Origin: Vreelandella titanicae BH1
Lineage (GTDB): Bacteria; Pseudomonadota; Gammaproteobacteria; Pseudomonadales; Halomonadaceae
Assembly (NCBI RefSeq): GCF_000336575.1
Contig: NZ_AOPO01000019.1
Coordinates: 20,066-84,065 of the forward strand
Length of the DNA stretch: 64,000 nt
Direction of reading: 5' to 3'
The number at the start of each line of letters is the position of its first letter. Within the stretch, counting starts at the first letter, position 1. The notes beneath the pieces are model-generated. The model was not told the origin of the DNA and ran no database searches. It saw only the letters and a list, made by a program, of their open reading frames with translations. A program made the position numbers and the translations under genes. This document shows positions 9,446 through 17,767 of this stretch, one piece after another.

Positions 9446-10393
9446 TCATAACGTTTTCGCACTGAGCGTTTGCGATGGGCTCTCTCCGAACTGCTGCTTG
9501 TAGTCGTGGGCGAACTGTCCCAAGTGCCAAAAACCCCAGTAGGTGGCTATTTCCGTGACCGATTGTTGCGGAGATGCCGCCCGCAGCGCCCGGCGCACGC
9601 GGTTCAGCCGGGTCAGGCGTAAGAACTGTAGCGGGCTGATGCCCAGGATGGTGGTGAAGCTGTACTGCAGTGTGCGGCGGCTAACGTGGGTAAGCTGACA
9701 AAGCTCCTCCATCGTCACGGGGCCTTCCAGATGCTCATCCACGTAGCGCTTGACGCGATCAACCACTTCCTTGCGATGGGCATAGCTGGGTGGCAGCTCA
9801 GCACTGGGCTGCTTGACCTGCAATAACTCCAGTAGCGCCATCAGCAGAATGTCTTGATGGATATGGCTGGCGATGGACAGCGTCTGACTGGTGAGTAGAC
9901 GTTCAATGAGGAACGACACGGCGCGCAGGGTGTCACCGGCCGCTTGGCGACGGGGCATGGCGTGCCAGTGTGTATCCAGGCTGACCCCCTGCCGCTTGGC
10001 TGCCGCCGTCAAGGCGGGCAACTGGATCACCAGCCCATAGATGTCGAATCCTTCCGGCGTCACCAGTTCAAAATCACGTCCACCCGGGCGGCACATCACC
10101 TCGCCCGCACTGAGCGCTTGTCCATTGATGCGCGAGCCTTGATGGGTAGTGGGAATACCGATCCACAGCGACTCAGGCCATACCCGGCAGTCCTGACGTA
10201 GCGCTTGCCCGGTATGCTCCTTGAAGACCTGCATGGTTTCCAGTGCCACCTCATCCAGCCGCCCGTAGAAACTCCCTGGGCTGAGCTGATCGTACTCCTG
10301 TTGCCATCGCGTCAGGTTCTGCGCGTGCTCATCGGCATCAAAGGCCTCTTGAATGCACCTTGTTGGTGCAAATGAGCTGTCGAGCGTGGTCAT
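9446..10393 (-). CDS. AraC-family regulator, EutR/FeaR-like
   Basis: A 315-residue transcription factor. The C-terminal two-helix-turn-helix AraC domain covers about residues 215-312 (TMEELCQLTHVSRRTLQYSF and the second motif ending in WGFWHLGQFAHDYKQQFGESP). The N-terminal ligand domain contains LSPGSFYGRL and SLWIGIPTTHQGSRING, the type seen in EutR. It is divergent from eutB with a 214 bp gap, so I infer it activates eutBC and the permease in response to ethanolamine and adenosylcobalamin, as EutR does in enterics. That effector assignment is inference. The start ATG at 10391-10393 is preceded by GAGGAGCG. Confidence 0.85.
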   Translation of the reverse strand: MTTLDSSFAPTRCIQEAFDADEHAQNLTRWQQEYDQLSPGSFYGRLDEVALETMQVFKEHTGQALRQDCRVWPESLWIGIPTTHQGSRINGQALSAGEVMCRPGGRDFELVTPEGFDIYGLVIQLPALTAAAKRQGVSLDTHWHAMPRRQAAGDTLRAVSFLIERLLTSQTLSIASHIHQDILLMALLELLQVKQPSAELPPSYAHRKEVVDRVKRYVDEHLEGPVTMEELCQLTHVSRRTLQYSFTTILGISPLQFLRLTRLNRVRRALRAASPQQSVTEIATYWGFWHLGQFAHDYKQQFGESPSQTLSAKTL

Positions 10394-10607
10394 GAAGCGC
10401 TCCTCGCAGTGATAAGTTGGCTAATCATAATTTATGTAACGCCTTAACTTTTTGTATTTACTTGAGTAAAGCGAAAGTTAGTGAGTTTGCCAAAACTTGA
10501 TACTCCCTCTCTATTGATAACGCTATGGTGGAAACAAGCAAGTTTTGTACTTCAGCGCGATGTCAACGCGATCAACAACAGCCATCGTAATAAAAAAGGA
10601 TAGCCCC

Positions 10608-12023
10608 ATGGCGCAGACCTATCACACGACGGTGGGGAGTCGCAGCTATCGCTTTGCATGCCTGGCAGAGCTGATGGCTAAAGCCACGCCGCCCCGTTCA
10701 GGCGACCGTTTGGCCGGAGTAATGGCGGAGAGTGCCGAAGAGAGGGTGGTCGCCCAGATGGTACTCGCCGAGCTCCCGCTTACCACTTTTTTGAATGAAG
10801 CCCTGATTCCATACGAAGAGGATGAAATCACTCGGCTGATTATCGATGACCATGACTCCGACGCTTTCGCCCCCATCCGTCACCTCACCGTCGGCGATTT
10901 TCGTAACTGGTTGCTCTCCGACCACGCTACCAGTGAGGTGTTAGCAGAAGTAAAAACGGGGATTACCCCCGAAATGGCCGCTGCCGTCAGCAAGCTGATG
11001 CGCAATCAGGATTTGATTCTGGTGGCCAAGAAGTGCCGGGTCACCACCGCTTTTCGCAACACAATTGGCCTGCCGGGGCGGCTTTCCACTCGGCTTCAGC
11101 CCAATCACCCCACCGATGATGTGACCGGCATTGCGGCCAGCATTCTGGACGGCCTGCTCTACGGCAGTGGCGACGCGGTGATTGGCATCAACCCAGCGAC
11201 GGATAACGTTGCCCAGAGCGTCAAGCTGATGCGCTTGATGGATGAAGTGATCCAGAAGTATCAAATCCCCACCCAGTCCTGCGTGCTTACCCACGTAACG
11301 AATACGCTGGAAGCCATAGAGCAGGGTGCCCCGGTCGATCTGGTCTTCCAGTCGATCGGCGGCACTGAGGCCACCAACCGCAGCTTTGGCTTCGACTTGA
11401 GCACCCTGGCCGAAGCCGAAGCGGCGGCGCAGTCGCTCAATCGCGGTACGGTGGGGCGCAACGTGATGTATTTCGAAACCGGCCAGGGCAGCTCGCTTTC
11501 TGCCGACGCTCACCACGGGCTCGACCAGCAAACCTGTGAAGCCCGCGCCTACGCCGTTGCACGCAAGTTCAAGCCCTTGCTGGTGAATACCGTGGTGGGT
11601 TTTATTGGCCCAGAGTACCTGTTCGATGGCAAGGAGATCACCCGTGCAGGCCTTGAAGACCACTTCTGCGGCAAGCTATTGGGCGTGCCCATGGGCTGCG
11701 ATGTCTGCTACACCAATCACGCCGAAGCCGACCAGAATGATATGGATAACCTGCTCACGCTGCTCGGCGTGGCGGGCTGCAACTTCATTATGGGTATCCC
11801 AGGCTCTGACGACATCATGCTCAACTACCAGACGACTTCGTTTCACGACGCGCTCTATGCACGGCGGGTACTGGGGCTGAAGGCCGCGCCGGAGTTTGAG
11901 CGCTGGCTCGAAGAGATGCAGATTTTCCAGGATGTTAGCACCCACCGGCTCAATGACCAGCTGCCCGCCGCCTTTGCCAACAGCCTGCGCCACCTGCCCA
12001 AGGAGCCTCGCCATGGCACATGA
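10608..12023 (+). CDS. eutB: Ethanolamine ammonia-lyase large subunit EutB
   Basis: The heavy subunit of adenosylcobalamin-dependent ethanolamine ammonia-lyase, which splits ethanolamine to acetaldehyde and ammonia. I chose the ATG at 10608 because AAAAGGA stands eight bases before it and the protein then starts MAQTYHTTVGSRSYRF, as in other EutB proteins; the upstream ATG at 10545 would add 21 unlikely residues. The 471-residue product carries family blocks such as FRNTIGLPGRLSTRLQPNHP, DGLLYGSGDAVIGINPATDN, FQSIGGTEATNRSFGF, YFETGQGSSLSADAHHGLDQ, GFIGPEYLFDGKEI and GCDVCYTNHAEADQND. It overlaps eutC by eleven bases. There is no B12 riboswitch visible upstream. Confidence 0.95.
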   Translation: MAQTYHTTVGSRSYRFACLAELMAKATPPRSGDRLAGVMAESAEERVVAQMVLAELPLTTFLNEALIPYEEDEITRLIIDDHDSDAFAPIRHLTVGDFRNWLLSDHATSEVLAEVKTGITPEMAAAVSKLMRNQDLILVAKKCRVTTAFRNTIGLPGRLSTRLQPNHPTDDVTGIAASILDGLLYGSGDAVIGINPATDNVAQSVKLMRLMDEVIQKYQIPTQSCVLTHVTNTLEAIEQGAPVDLVFQSIGGTEATNRSFGFDLSTLAEAEAAAQSLNRGTVGRNVMYFETGQGSSLSADAHHGLDQQTCEARAYAVARKFKPLLVNTVVGFIGPEYLFDGKEITRAGLEDHFCGKLLGVPMGCDVCYTNHAEADQNDMDNLLTLLGVAGCNFIMGIPGSDDIMLNYQTTSFHDALYARRVLGLKAAPEFERWLEEMQIFQDVSTHRLNDQLPAAFANSLRHLPKEPRHGT

Positions 12024-12849
12024 TCCATCATCACCCATCGTGGTGGAGAACCCCTGGGAGCGGCTGAATGCCTTTACCGACGCGCGAATTGGCCTGGGCC
12101 GCGCTGGGGTCAGCCTGCCGACCAGCAAATTGCTGGCGTTTCAGTTGGCTCACGCCCAAGCACAGGATGCGGTTCACTGTCCGCTGGATGTAGCAGCGCT
12201 GGCCTCCGAGCTGACCCAAGCCCTCGATTTGTCTGAGGCACCGCTGCGCCTGCACAGCCATGCCCAGGATCGTGCCATGTACCTGCAGCGGCCCGACTAT
12301 GGCCGTCGCCTTAACGACGAGACCCGTGAGCACCTGCAGAAAGCTGCCGCGTCCCAGCAGCGCTATGACCTTGCGATCGTCGTGGTCGATGGGCTTTCTG
12401 CGTTGGCTGTACAGCAAAACAGTGCTCCGTTTCTTGGCGCGCTTTATCAGATGCTGAGCAGCGATGCTGCTGATTGGCAGCTAGCACCACTGACGCTTGT
12501 CGAGCAGGGGCGGGTGGCGATTGGCGACGAAATTGGCGCACTGCTCAATGCCGACGCCGTGCTTGTCATGATCGGCGAACGACCGGGGCTGAGTTCGCCG
12601 GATAGCTTGGGGTTGTATATGACTTGGGCGCCCGAGCCGGGGCTCAAGGACGATCGACGCAACTGCATTTCCAATGTGCGTCCGGCAGGTTTGCAGGTGG
12701 AAGAGGCCGCCAGACGCTTCTTTCTGCTGTTAAAAGAGGCCCGTCAGCGCAAATTGTCGGGCGTTAAGTTGAAAGACCGCAGTGAAGACGATGTGCTGGA
12801 AGGTGACTCAGCATCAGGCTCGACGCGTAACTTCCTGGTGGCGGATTAA
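12013..12849 (+). CDS. eutC: Ethanolamine ammonia-lyase small subunit EutC
   Basis: The light subunit that completes the B12-binding site of ethanolamine ammonia-lyase. The ATG at 12013 is preceded by AAGGAG inside the end of eutB, giving a 278-residue protein; an in-frame start further upstream would lie deep in eutB. Typical segments are LTDARIGLGRAG-like FTDARIGLGRAGVSLPT, RPDYGRRL, IVVVDGLSALAVQ, VMIGERPGLSSPDSLGLY, RNCISNVRPAGL and the final KLSGVKLKD. It is followed after 115 bp by the permease gene on the same strand. Confidence 0.95.
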   Translation: MAHDPSSPIVVENPWERLNAFTDARIGLGRAGVSLPTSKLLAFQLAHAQAQDAVHCPLDVAALASELTQALDLSEAPLRLHSHAQDRAMYLQRPDYGRRLNDETREHLQKAAASQQRYDLAIVVVDGLSALAVQQNSAPFLGALYQMLSSDAADWQLAPLTLVEQGRVAIGDEIGALLNADAVLVMIGERPGLSSPDSLGLYMTWAPEPGLKDDRRNCISNVRPAGLQVEEAARRFFLLLKEARQRKLSGVKLKDRSEDDVLEGDSASGSTRNFLVAD

Positions 12850-12964
12850 CGTCACCCAAAAAGCGACAACCTATAACAACGATCACACAACAAAACGGAA
12901 CAACGTTGGTAAACCACAGCACGCCGCTGACGACGATTTCGTTCCACACTGAAAGGGCAAAACG

Positions 12965-14404
12965 ATGACACAACCAACGATAGATCAAGCGTACCTGGCA
13001 AAACGCCAACTGCGCAAAGGCACCGCTGGCTGGATGCTGCTGGCGGGCCTCGGGGTTTCCTACGTAATTTCCGGTGATTTCGCCGGGTGGAACTTTGGTA
13101 TTGCTGAAGCTGGCTGGGGTGGCTTTGCGATAGCCGCGTGTCTAATGGCGTTAATGTATCTGGCGCTGGTGCTGTCACTTGCCGAAATGTCGGCGGCGAT
13201 ACCCGCGGCTGGGGGCGGATACAGCTTTGCCCGCCAGGCAATGGGGCCTGCTGGCGGCTATCTGACCGGGTTGGCCGTATTGATCGAGTATGCCCTGGCG
13301 CCAGCGGCCATTGTGATCTTCATTGGCGCCGCCGTAGAGTCGTTGCTGGGTATCAACGGCCCGCTGGTCTACCTCATTTTCTACGCGCTGTTCATCGGTA
13401 TTCACCTGGCGGGTGTGGGGGAAGCGCTAAAAGTCATGATGGTCATCAGTGGCTTGGCAGTGTTTGCCATCCTGGCCACCGCTGTCGCACTGATCGGTGA
13501 TTTTGATGCCGCCAACCTGTTTGATATTGCTCCCACCGATGCGGCAGGTGCGAGCACCTTTATGCCGTTTGGTTGGTACGGCGTCTGGGCGGCACTACCC
13601 TTTGGTATGTGGCTGTTCCTGGCGGTAGAAGGCGTACCGCTTGCGGCCGAAGAGGCTAAAGATCCTGCCCGGGACATGCCCAGAGGCATCATCGGCGCGA
13701 TGTTGTTCCTGCTCTTCACAGCGCTGTTGGTCGTGGTGCTGCTGGCCGGTGCCGCGGGCGCCGAGATGATCGGTCAAAGCGGCGTGCCGCTGGTGGATGC
13801 GCTGAATGCAGCGGGCAATCCGACCTTGGCAACCGTGGTGAACGTGCTGGGCCTGGCGGGGCTGATTGCTTCCTTCTTTTCGATCATCTACGGCTATAGC
13901 CGGTTGGTCTTTGCGCTTTCACGGGCGGGGTACCTCCCCAAGGCGCTGTCGCTGACCAGTGGCCGTAAAGTGCCTTATCTTGCCCTGATCGTGCCCGGCG
14001 TGTTTGGCTTTCTGGTGTCGTTGAGCGGTGAAGGCGACCTGATGCTGGGCATGGCCGTGGTCGGTGCGACGATCTCTTATGCGCTCATGGCACTCAGCCA
14101 TATTCTACTGCGGGTAAAACAACCCGACCTGCCGCGTCCGTATAAAACGCCTGGCGGTGTCGTTACCTCGGGGATTGCACTGGTGCTTTCCCTGGTTGCG
14201 CTCACCGGGGTATACGCCTTCGACCCACGCGCCTTTAACTACACTATCGTGCTGTTCATTGTTGGCGCAGCCTACTTCTTCCTCTACAGCAAGAATCACC
14301 TCGTAGCGAAAACCGCCGAGGAGGAGTTTGCGTTGGTGGTCGCGTCCCCTGAAGATCTGGATGATATTGACTCAGATCCTGTGGTCACGACAGCGAAGCT
14401 GTAA
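12965..14404 (+). CDS. eat: Ethanolamine permease (APC family)
   Basis: A 479-residue polytopic amino acid/polyamine/organocation transporter with about 12 predicted membrane segments. The start region GTAGWMLLAGLGVSYVISGD, AAIPAAGGGYSFARQAMGP, LFLAVEGVPLAAEEAKDP and FFSIIYGYSRLVFALSRAGYLP match the ethanolamine permease branch (TIGR00908 type). It would import ethanolamine as substrate for EutBC. The gene ends 30 bases before a strong rho-independent terminator, which closes the eutB-eutC-eat unit. AAAGGG precedes the ATG. The substrate is inferred from family and linkage. Confidence 0.92.
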   Translation: MTQPTIDQAYLAKRQLRKGTAGWMLLAGLGVSYVISGDFAGWNFGIAEAGWGGFAIAACLMALMYLALVLSLAEMSAAIPAAGGGYSFARQAMGPAGGYLTGLAVLIEYALAPAAIVIFIGAAVESLLGINGPLVYLIFYALFIGIHLAGVGEALKVMMVISGLAVFAILATAVALIGDFDAANLFDIAPTDAAGASTFMPFGWYGVWAALPFGMWLFLAVEGVPLAAEEAKDPARDMPRGIIGAMLFLLFTALLVVVLLAGAAGAEMIGQSGVPLVDALNAAGNPTLATVVNVLGLAGLIASFFSIIYGYSRLVFALSRAGYLPKALSLTSGRKVPYLALIVPGVFGFLVSLSGEGDLMLGMAVVGATISYALMALSHILLRVKQPDLPRPYKTPGGVVTSGIALVLSLVALTGVYAFDPRAFNYTIVLFIVGAAYFFLYSKNHLVAKTAEEEFALVVASPEDLDDIDSDPVVTTAKL

Positions 14405-14434
14405 TTCACAAGACTAATCGCCTAGGCTGAACAA

Positions 14435-14466
14435 GCCTCTTTGCCCAGCGGCAAAGAGGCTTTTTT
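14435..14466 (+). terminator. Rho-independent terminator after the ethanolamine operon
   Basis: A perfect 11-bp stem (GCCTCTTTGCC / GGCAAAGAGGC) with the four-base loop CAGC, followed directly by six T residues. It lies 31 bp after the permease stop and 22 bp before the CIA30 start. Confidence 0.95.
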
Positions 14467-14487
14467 GGCTAATGATAAGGAGTCGTC

Positions 14488-14982
14488 ATGGCGTTGACAT
14501 TTGATAGTCCCAGTGAGCAGCAGCGCTGGTACTCCGTTGATGATGGCGTGATGGGTGGCGTTTCAAAGAGTGGTTTTTGCGTTACCGATGGCGTAGGTCG
14601 CTTTCAGGGCGAGGTGTCGCTTGAAAACGGTGGTGGCTTTGCCTCCGTTCGCCGCGAGCCCAATGGGTTCGAGCCAACGCTAGCGGATGCCCAGGGCATA
14701 GAGCTGACCGTGCGGGGCGACGGACGTACCTATCAACTGCGCTTGAAAAGCACCTCCCTTGGCAATGCCTCAGCGTACCGAGTGAAATTTACGCCTTCTC
14801 AAGATGCCTGGGAGACGCTGTACTTCTCATGGGATGCTTTTGAAGCGGTGAGGCGGGGAACGCTATTGAGTGACGCCCCGGCAGTAACGCCAAGCGAGAT
14901 TCACCAACTTGGCTTTTTAATCGCTGACCGCACTGCGGGGCCTTTTTGCTTACGGCTCAAACGTATTGCGGCAGTGCGCTAA
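14488..14982 (+). CDS. CIA30-family protein
   Basis: A 164-residue soluble protein of the CIA30 (complex I intermediate-associated protein 30) family, a jelly-roll galactose-binding-like fold. Family features are the N-terminal FDSPSEQQRWYSVDDGVMGGVSKS, the GGGFASVRR strand, GIELTVRGDGRTYQLRLK and the C-terminal HQLGFLIADRTAGPFCLRLKRI. No signal peptide is present. AAGGAG precedes the ATG. In mitochondria a relative helps assemble complex I; the bacterial role is not established. It sits between the eut operon terminator and aceK and may be a single-gene unit. Confidence 0.85.
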   Translation: MALTFDSPSEQQRWYSVDDGVMGGVSKSGFCVTDGVGRFQGEVSLENGGGFASVRREPNGFEPTLADAQGIELTVRGDGRTYQLRLKSTSLGNASAYRVKFTPSQDAWETLYFSWDAFEAVRRGTLLSDAPAVTPSEIHQLGFLIADRTAGPFCLRLKRIAAVR

Positions 14983-15063
14983 ACTGGGGCTACCCAACCA
15001 AGGTCGTCTCGCATGTAGTTTGCCGTTAGGCAACGCTAGCGCAAATCAACAGGAGCCCAGCCC

Positions 15064-16824
15064 GTGAAGCACTCGCCTGCGTACCGCTTAGCGACGACGA
15101 TTTTGCATGGCTTTGATGAGTACCGTGCACGTTTTAAGGAAATTACCGCCGATGCCAGCCGTCGTTTCCGTGACGCGGCGTGGCGCGAAACGCAGCAGGC
15201 ATCCGCCGAGCGCATCAATCTCTATAAGGAAAAGATTGATGACACTCTGGGGCGCTTAAAGCGTACCTTTGATCCCGAGGTGGTGTCTCACTGCGAGTGC
15301 TGGCGCGAGGCGCGCAACCACTACGCTGAGTTGATCAGCCACCGACTCGATTATGAGCTCGCTGAAACCTTCTTTAACTCGCTGTTCTGCGCTATTTTCC
15401 ATCATCGCCATATCCGCAACGACTGGATGTTTGTGTATAGCTCCCGGGAAGATGCCGCCCACCGCTCGGGAATTGACCTATGCCGTCGCAAACAGGTTAA
15501 TGGCGACTGGCAGGCTGCCCTCAAATGGGCACTTATCGATGCCCCCTTCGAAAATCGCTTTGCGGAAATAGATCAGGATACTCATCTCGGCGCCACCTTC
15601 TTACAGCAGCACTTACCCACGGCGATTTTGAACGCCGGTGATGCTGAAATCGAGTTGCTGAATAGCGTCTTTTATCGCAATAAAGGCGCCTATTTGGTGG
15701 GGCGAATCCTGGGCGGCGGCGAGCAGGTGCCGCTGGTGCTGCCGGTACTCCATGGCGAAGGGTTTGGTGAGCAGCAGGGGGGCGACCCTTGCCTACACCT
15801 GGATACGGTACTGATCGAAACCGACGAGGTGTCGATTATTTTCTCCTTCACCCGCGCCTACTTCCAAGTTGAGGTAGCGGTACCCAGGGAGTTTGTCGAT
15901 TACCTGCAGCAGCTGATGCCGCACAAACCGGAAGGCGAACTCTACGCTGCCATCGGCTTCTTCAAACATGGTAAAACCGAGTTTTTCCGGGCACTGAATC
16001 GTCAGGTGGCGAAGCGCGAGGATCAGTTTATTATCGCCCCAGGCGTGCGCGGCATGGTGATGGCGGTTTTTGTACTGCCTAGCTTTCGCACCGTCTTTAA
16101 AATCATTAAAGATAAATTCGACCCGGCCAAAGACGTGACCCACGCCGTAGTGCGAGAAAAGTATCGGCTAGTGAAACGTCATGACCGGGTAGGGCGCATG
16201 GCCGATACTCAAGAATTCTCCAATTTTATTGTCCGCCAGGATCATTTTGCGCCGGAGTGCCTGGAGCACTTACTGGAAGTGGCTCCCTCAACCGTTGTGT
16301 TGAAAGACGATAAGGTGATTATCAAGCACTGCTATACCGAGCGGATGATGACGCCGCTGAACATCTACCTGGAACAGTGCAGCGACCAAGAGAAGGAGAC
16401 GGTGCTTAAGGATTACGGCAATGCCATTAAGCAAATGGCCGCGGCGAACATCTTTCCTGGCGATATGCTGCTGAAAAATTTTGGCGTGACACGCCATGGA
16501 AGGGTGATCTTCTACGACTACGATGAAGTTTGCTACCTCACCGAGTGCCGTTTTCGGCATATACCCAAATCCCAGGGCAATGACTTCCAGGGGGGTGATA
16601 CGTTATCTATCGGCCCTAACGATATTTTTCCTGAGGAGTTTGGGCCTTTTATGTTCGCTAATAAGATCCTACGCGACATGTTCATGGCGCAGCACCCCGA
16701 GCTATTTGACCCGGATTACTGGCTGGAACTGCAGCAGGCGATCATCGATGGCCGTGTCATCGACGTTTATCCTTACCGCAATAAGCAGCGTTTTGCGGGC
16801 AGTATTGGCCAGCTAGTATATTAG
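15064..16824 (+). CDS. aceK: Isocitrate dehydrogenase kinase/phosphatase AceK
   Basis: A bifunctional enzyme that phosphorylates and dephosphorylates isocitrate dehydrogenase and so sends carbon to the glyoxylate bypass. The start is GTG at 15064 with CAGGAG nine bases before. The 586 residues cover the N-terminal regulatory domain and the kinase-like domain with APGVRGMVMAVF, VFKIIKDKF (ATP lysine), VKRHDRVGRMADT, FPGDMLLKNFGVTRHGRVIFYDYDEV (catalytic loop and metal aspartate) and ECRFRHIP. E. coli AceK has 578 residues. Unlike in enterics it is not beside aceA or aceB; it stands between a CIA30 gene and a sirtuin gene. Confidence 0.96.
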   Translation: MKHSPAYRLATTILHGFDEYRARFKEITADASRRFRDAAWRETQQASAERINLYKEKIDDTLGRLKRTFDPEVVSHCECWREARNHYAELISHRLDYELAETFFNSLFCAIFHHRHIRNDWMFVYSSREDAAHRSGIDLCRRKQVNGDWQAALKWALIDAPFENRFAEIDQDTHLGATFLQQHLPTAILNAGDAEIELLNSVFYRNKGAYLVGRILGGGEQVPLVLPVLHGEGFGEQQGGDPCLHLDTVLIETDEVSIIFSFTRAYFQVEVAVPREFVDYLQQLMPHKPEGELYAAIGFFKHGKTEFFRALNRQVAKREDQFIIAPGVRGMVMAVFVLPSFRTVFKIIKDKFDPAKDVTHAVVREKYRLVKRHDRVGRMADTQEFSNFIVRQDHFAPECLEHLLEVAPSTVVLKDDKVIIKHCYTERMMTPLNIYLEQCSDQEKETVLKDYGNAIKQMAAANIFPGDMLLKNFGVTRHGRVIFYDYDEVCYLTECRFRHIPKSQGNDFQGGDTLSIGPNDIFPEEFGPFMFANKILRDMFMAQHPELFDPDYWLELQQAIIDGRVIDVYPYRNKQRFAGSIGQLVY

Positions 16825-16867
16825 TGTCTTACTTAAGAAACAGTGAAACATAAACAACGAGGTCATC

Positions 16868-17581
16868 ATGGCAGCAAGCCCGCATTTGGTGGTGTTTACC
16901 GGCTCGGGGATTAGTGCTGAGAGTGGTATCAAGACCTTCCGTGCCAGCGACGGCCTATGGGAAAACCATCCTGTCGAGGATGTTGCCACTCCCGAGGCGT
17001 GGCAACGTGACCCGCAGCAAGTGCTGGATTTTTACAATCAACGACGTGATCAGATCCGTCGTGCCAAGCCCAACGCGGCGCACAAGGCGCTAGCTGCCCT
17101 GGAGCAAGACGGCTTTAGCGTCAGTATCATTACCCAGAATATTGATGACCTTCATGAGCGTGCAGGCTCCCGCCATGTATTACATCTACACGGCGAGATT
17201 TTAAAAGCACGTTCGTCAATCGATGAGCGCATGCGCTACCCGCTGCCGAAAGGCGGCATCGAACTAGGCAATGTGTGCGACAAGGGCAGCCAACTGCGAC
17301 CCGACGTGGTCTGGTTTGGCGAGTCGGTGCCGCTGTTTGCGGAGGCCTGTGAACTTGTCAGTCAGGCTGACTTTCTACTGGTCGTCGGCACATCGCTGGC
17401 AGTTATGCCCGCCGCTTCGCTGCTCTCGTACATTGACTACGACACGCCCTGCGCACTGGTCGACCCGGAGGCGGATATGCTCAGCCCGCCAGGCGTATTG
17501 GCAATTAACACCACCGCTGGAGAAGGCGTTCCAGCGTTGGTAAACCGCTGGAAGCAGCAGGGTAATCTACTGTTGTCTTGA
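16868..17581 (+). CDS. cobB: Sirtuin NAD-dependent protein deacylase, zinc-cluster-free
   Basis: A 237-residue class III sirtuin that removes acyl groups from protein lysines using NAD. The NAD loop is TGSGISAESGIKTFR (residues 11-25), the second motif TQNIDDLHERAGS, the catalytic histidine H108 in HLHGE, then RPDVVWFGE and VVGTSLAVMPAA. Y56 and R59 (FYNQRR) match the YxxR pair that lets CobB and SIRT5 bind succinyl-lysine, so desuccinylation is likely. The zinc-binding tetracysteine is missing: the region between HLHGE and RPDVVW has a single cysteine. The gene follows aceK after 43 bp in the same direction and may be co-transcribed with it. Confidence 0.9.
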   Translation: MAASPHLVVFTGSGISAESGIKTFRASDGLWENHPVEDVATPEAWQRDPQQVLDFYNQRRDQIRRAKPNAAHKALAALEQDGFSVSIITQNIDDLHERAGSRHVLHLHGEILKARSSIDERMRYPLPKGGIELGNVCDKGSQLRPDVVWFGESVPLFAEACELVSQADFLLVVGTSLAVMPAASLLSYIDYDTPCALVDPEADMLSPPGVLAINTTAGEGVPALVNRWKQQGNLLLS

Positions 17582-17609
17582 AAATTCGAGACTGGATCGG
17601 CACAGCCTT

Positions 17610-17730
17610 CTGCGGGGGCGCTGTAAACCCGTCCATGGGCGCTACTTTTGTCATCTGACCGCCATGGATGGCGGAAATGCCGGAATTGTTGGGAACATTT
17701 TCCGGTCATGACAAAAGACCCCCGCTACAG
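17610..17730. repeat. Highly folded intergenic palindromic element
   Basis: The gap between the convergent cobB and bioA genes holds nested inverted repeats. The outer arm CTTTTGTCAT (17645-17654) pairs with ATGACAAAAG (17708-17717). Inside it GACCG (17657-17661) faces CGGTC (17703-17707), CCGCCAT/ATGGCGG form a hairpin at 17659-17674, and CCGGAA/TTCCGG at 17680-17705. Outside, GCGGGGG near 17612 faces CCCCCGC near 17718. The design resembles an extragenic palindromic repeat family; I did not find a second copy in this window. It may also act as a bidirectional terminator for the two converging genes. Confidence 0.6.
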
Positions 17731-17767
17731 GCTGATCCCGATCTCGTGTTGAGTAATCATTGTGGCT

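Noticed and set aside
10394..10607. B12 riboswitch or clear sigma-70 promoter upstream of eutB
   Set aside because: No B12-box-like sequence is seen, and the best TTGATA hexamer has no convincing -10 at the right distance.
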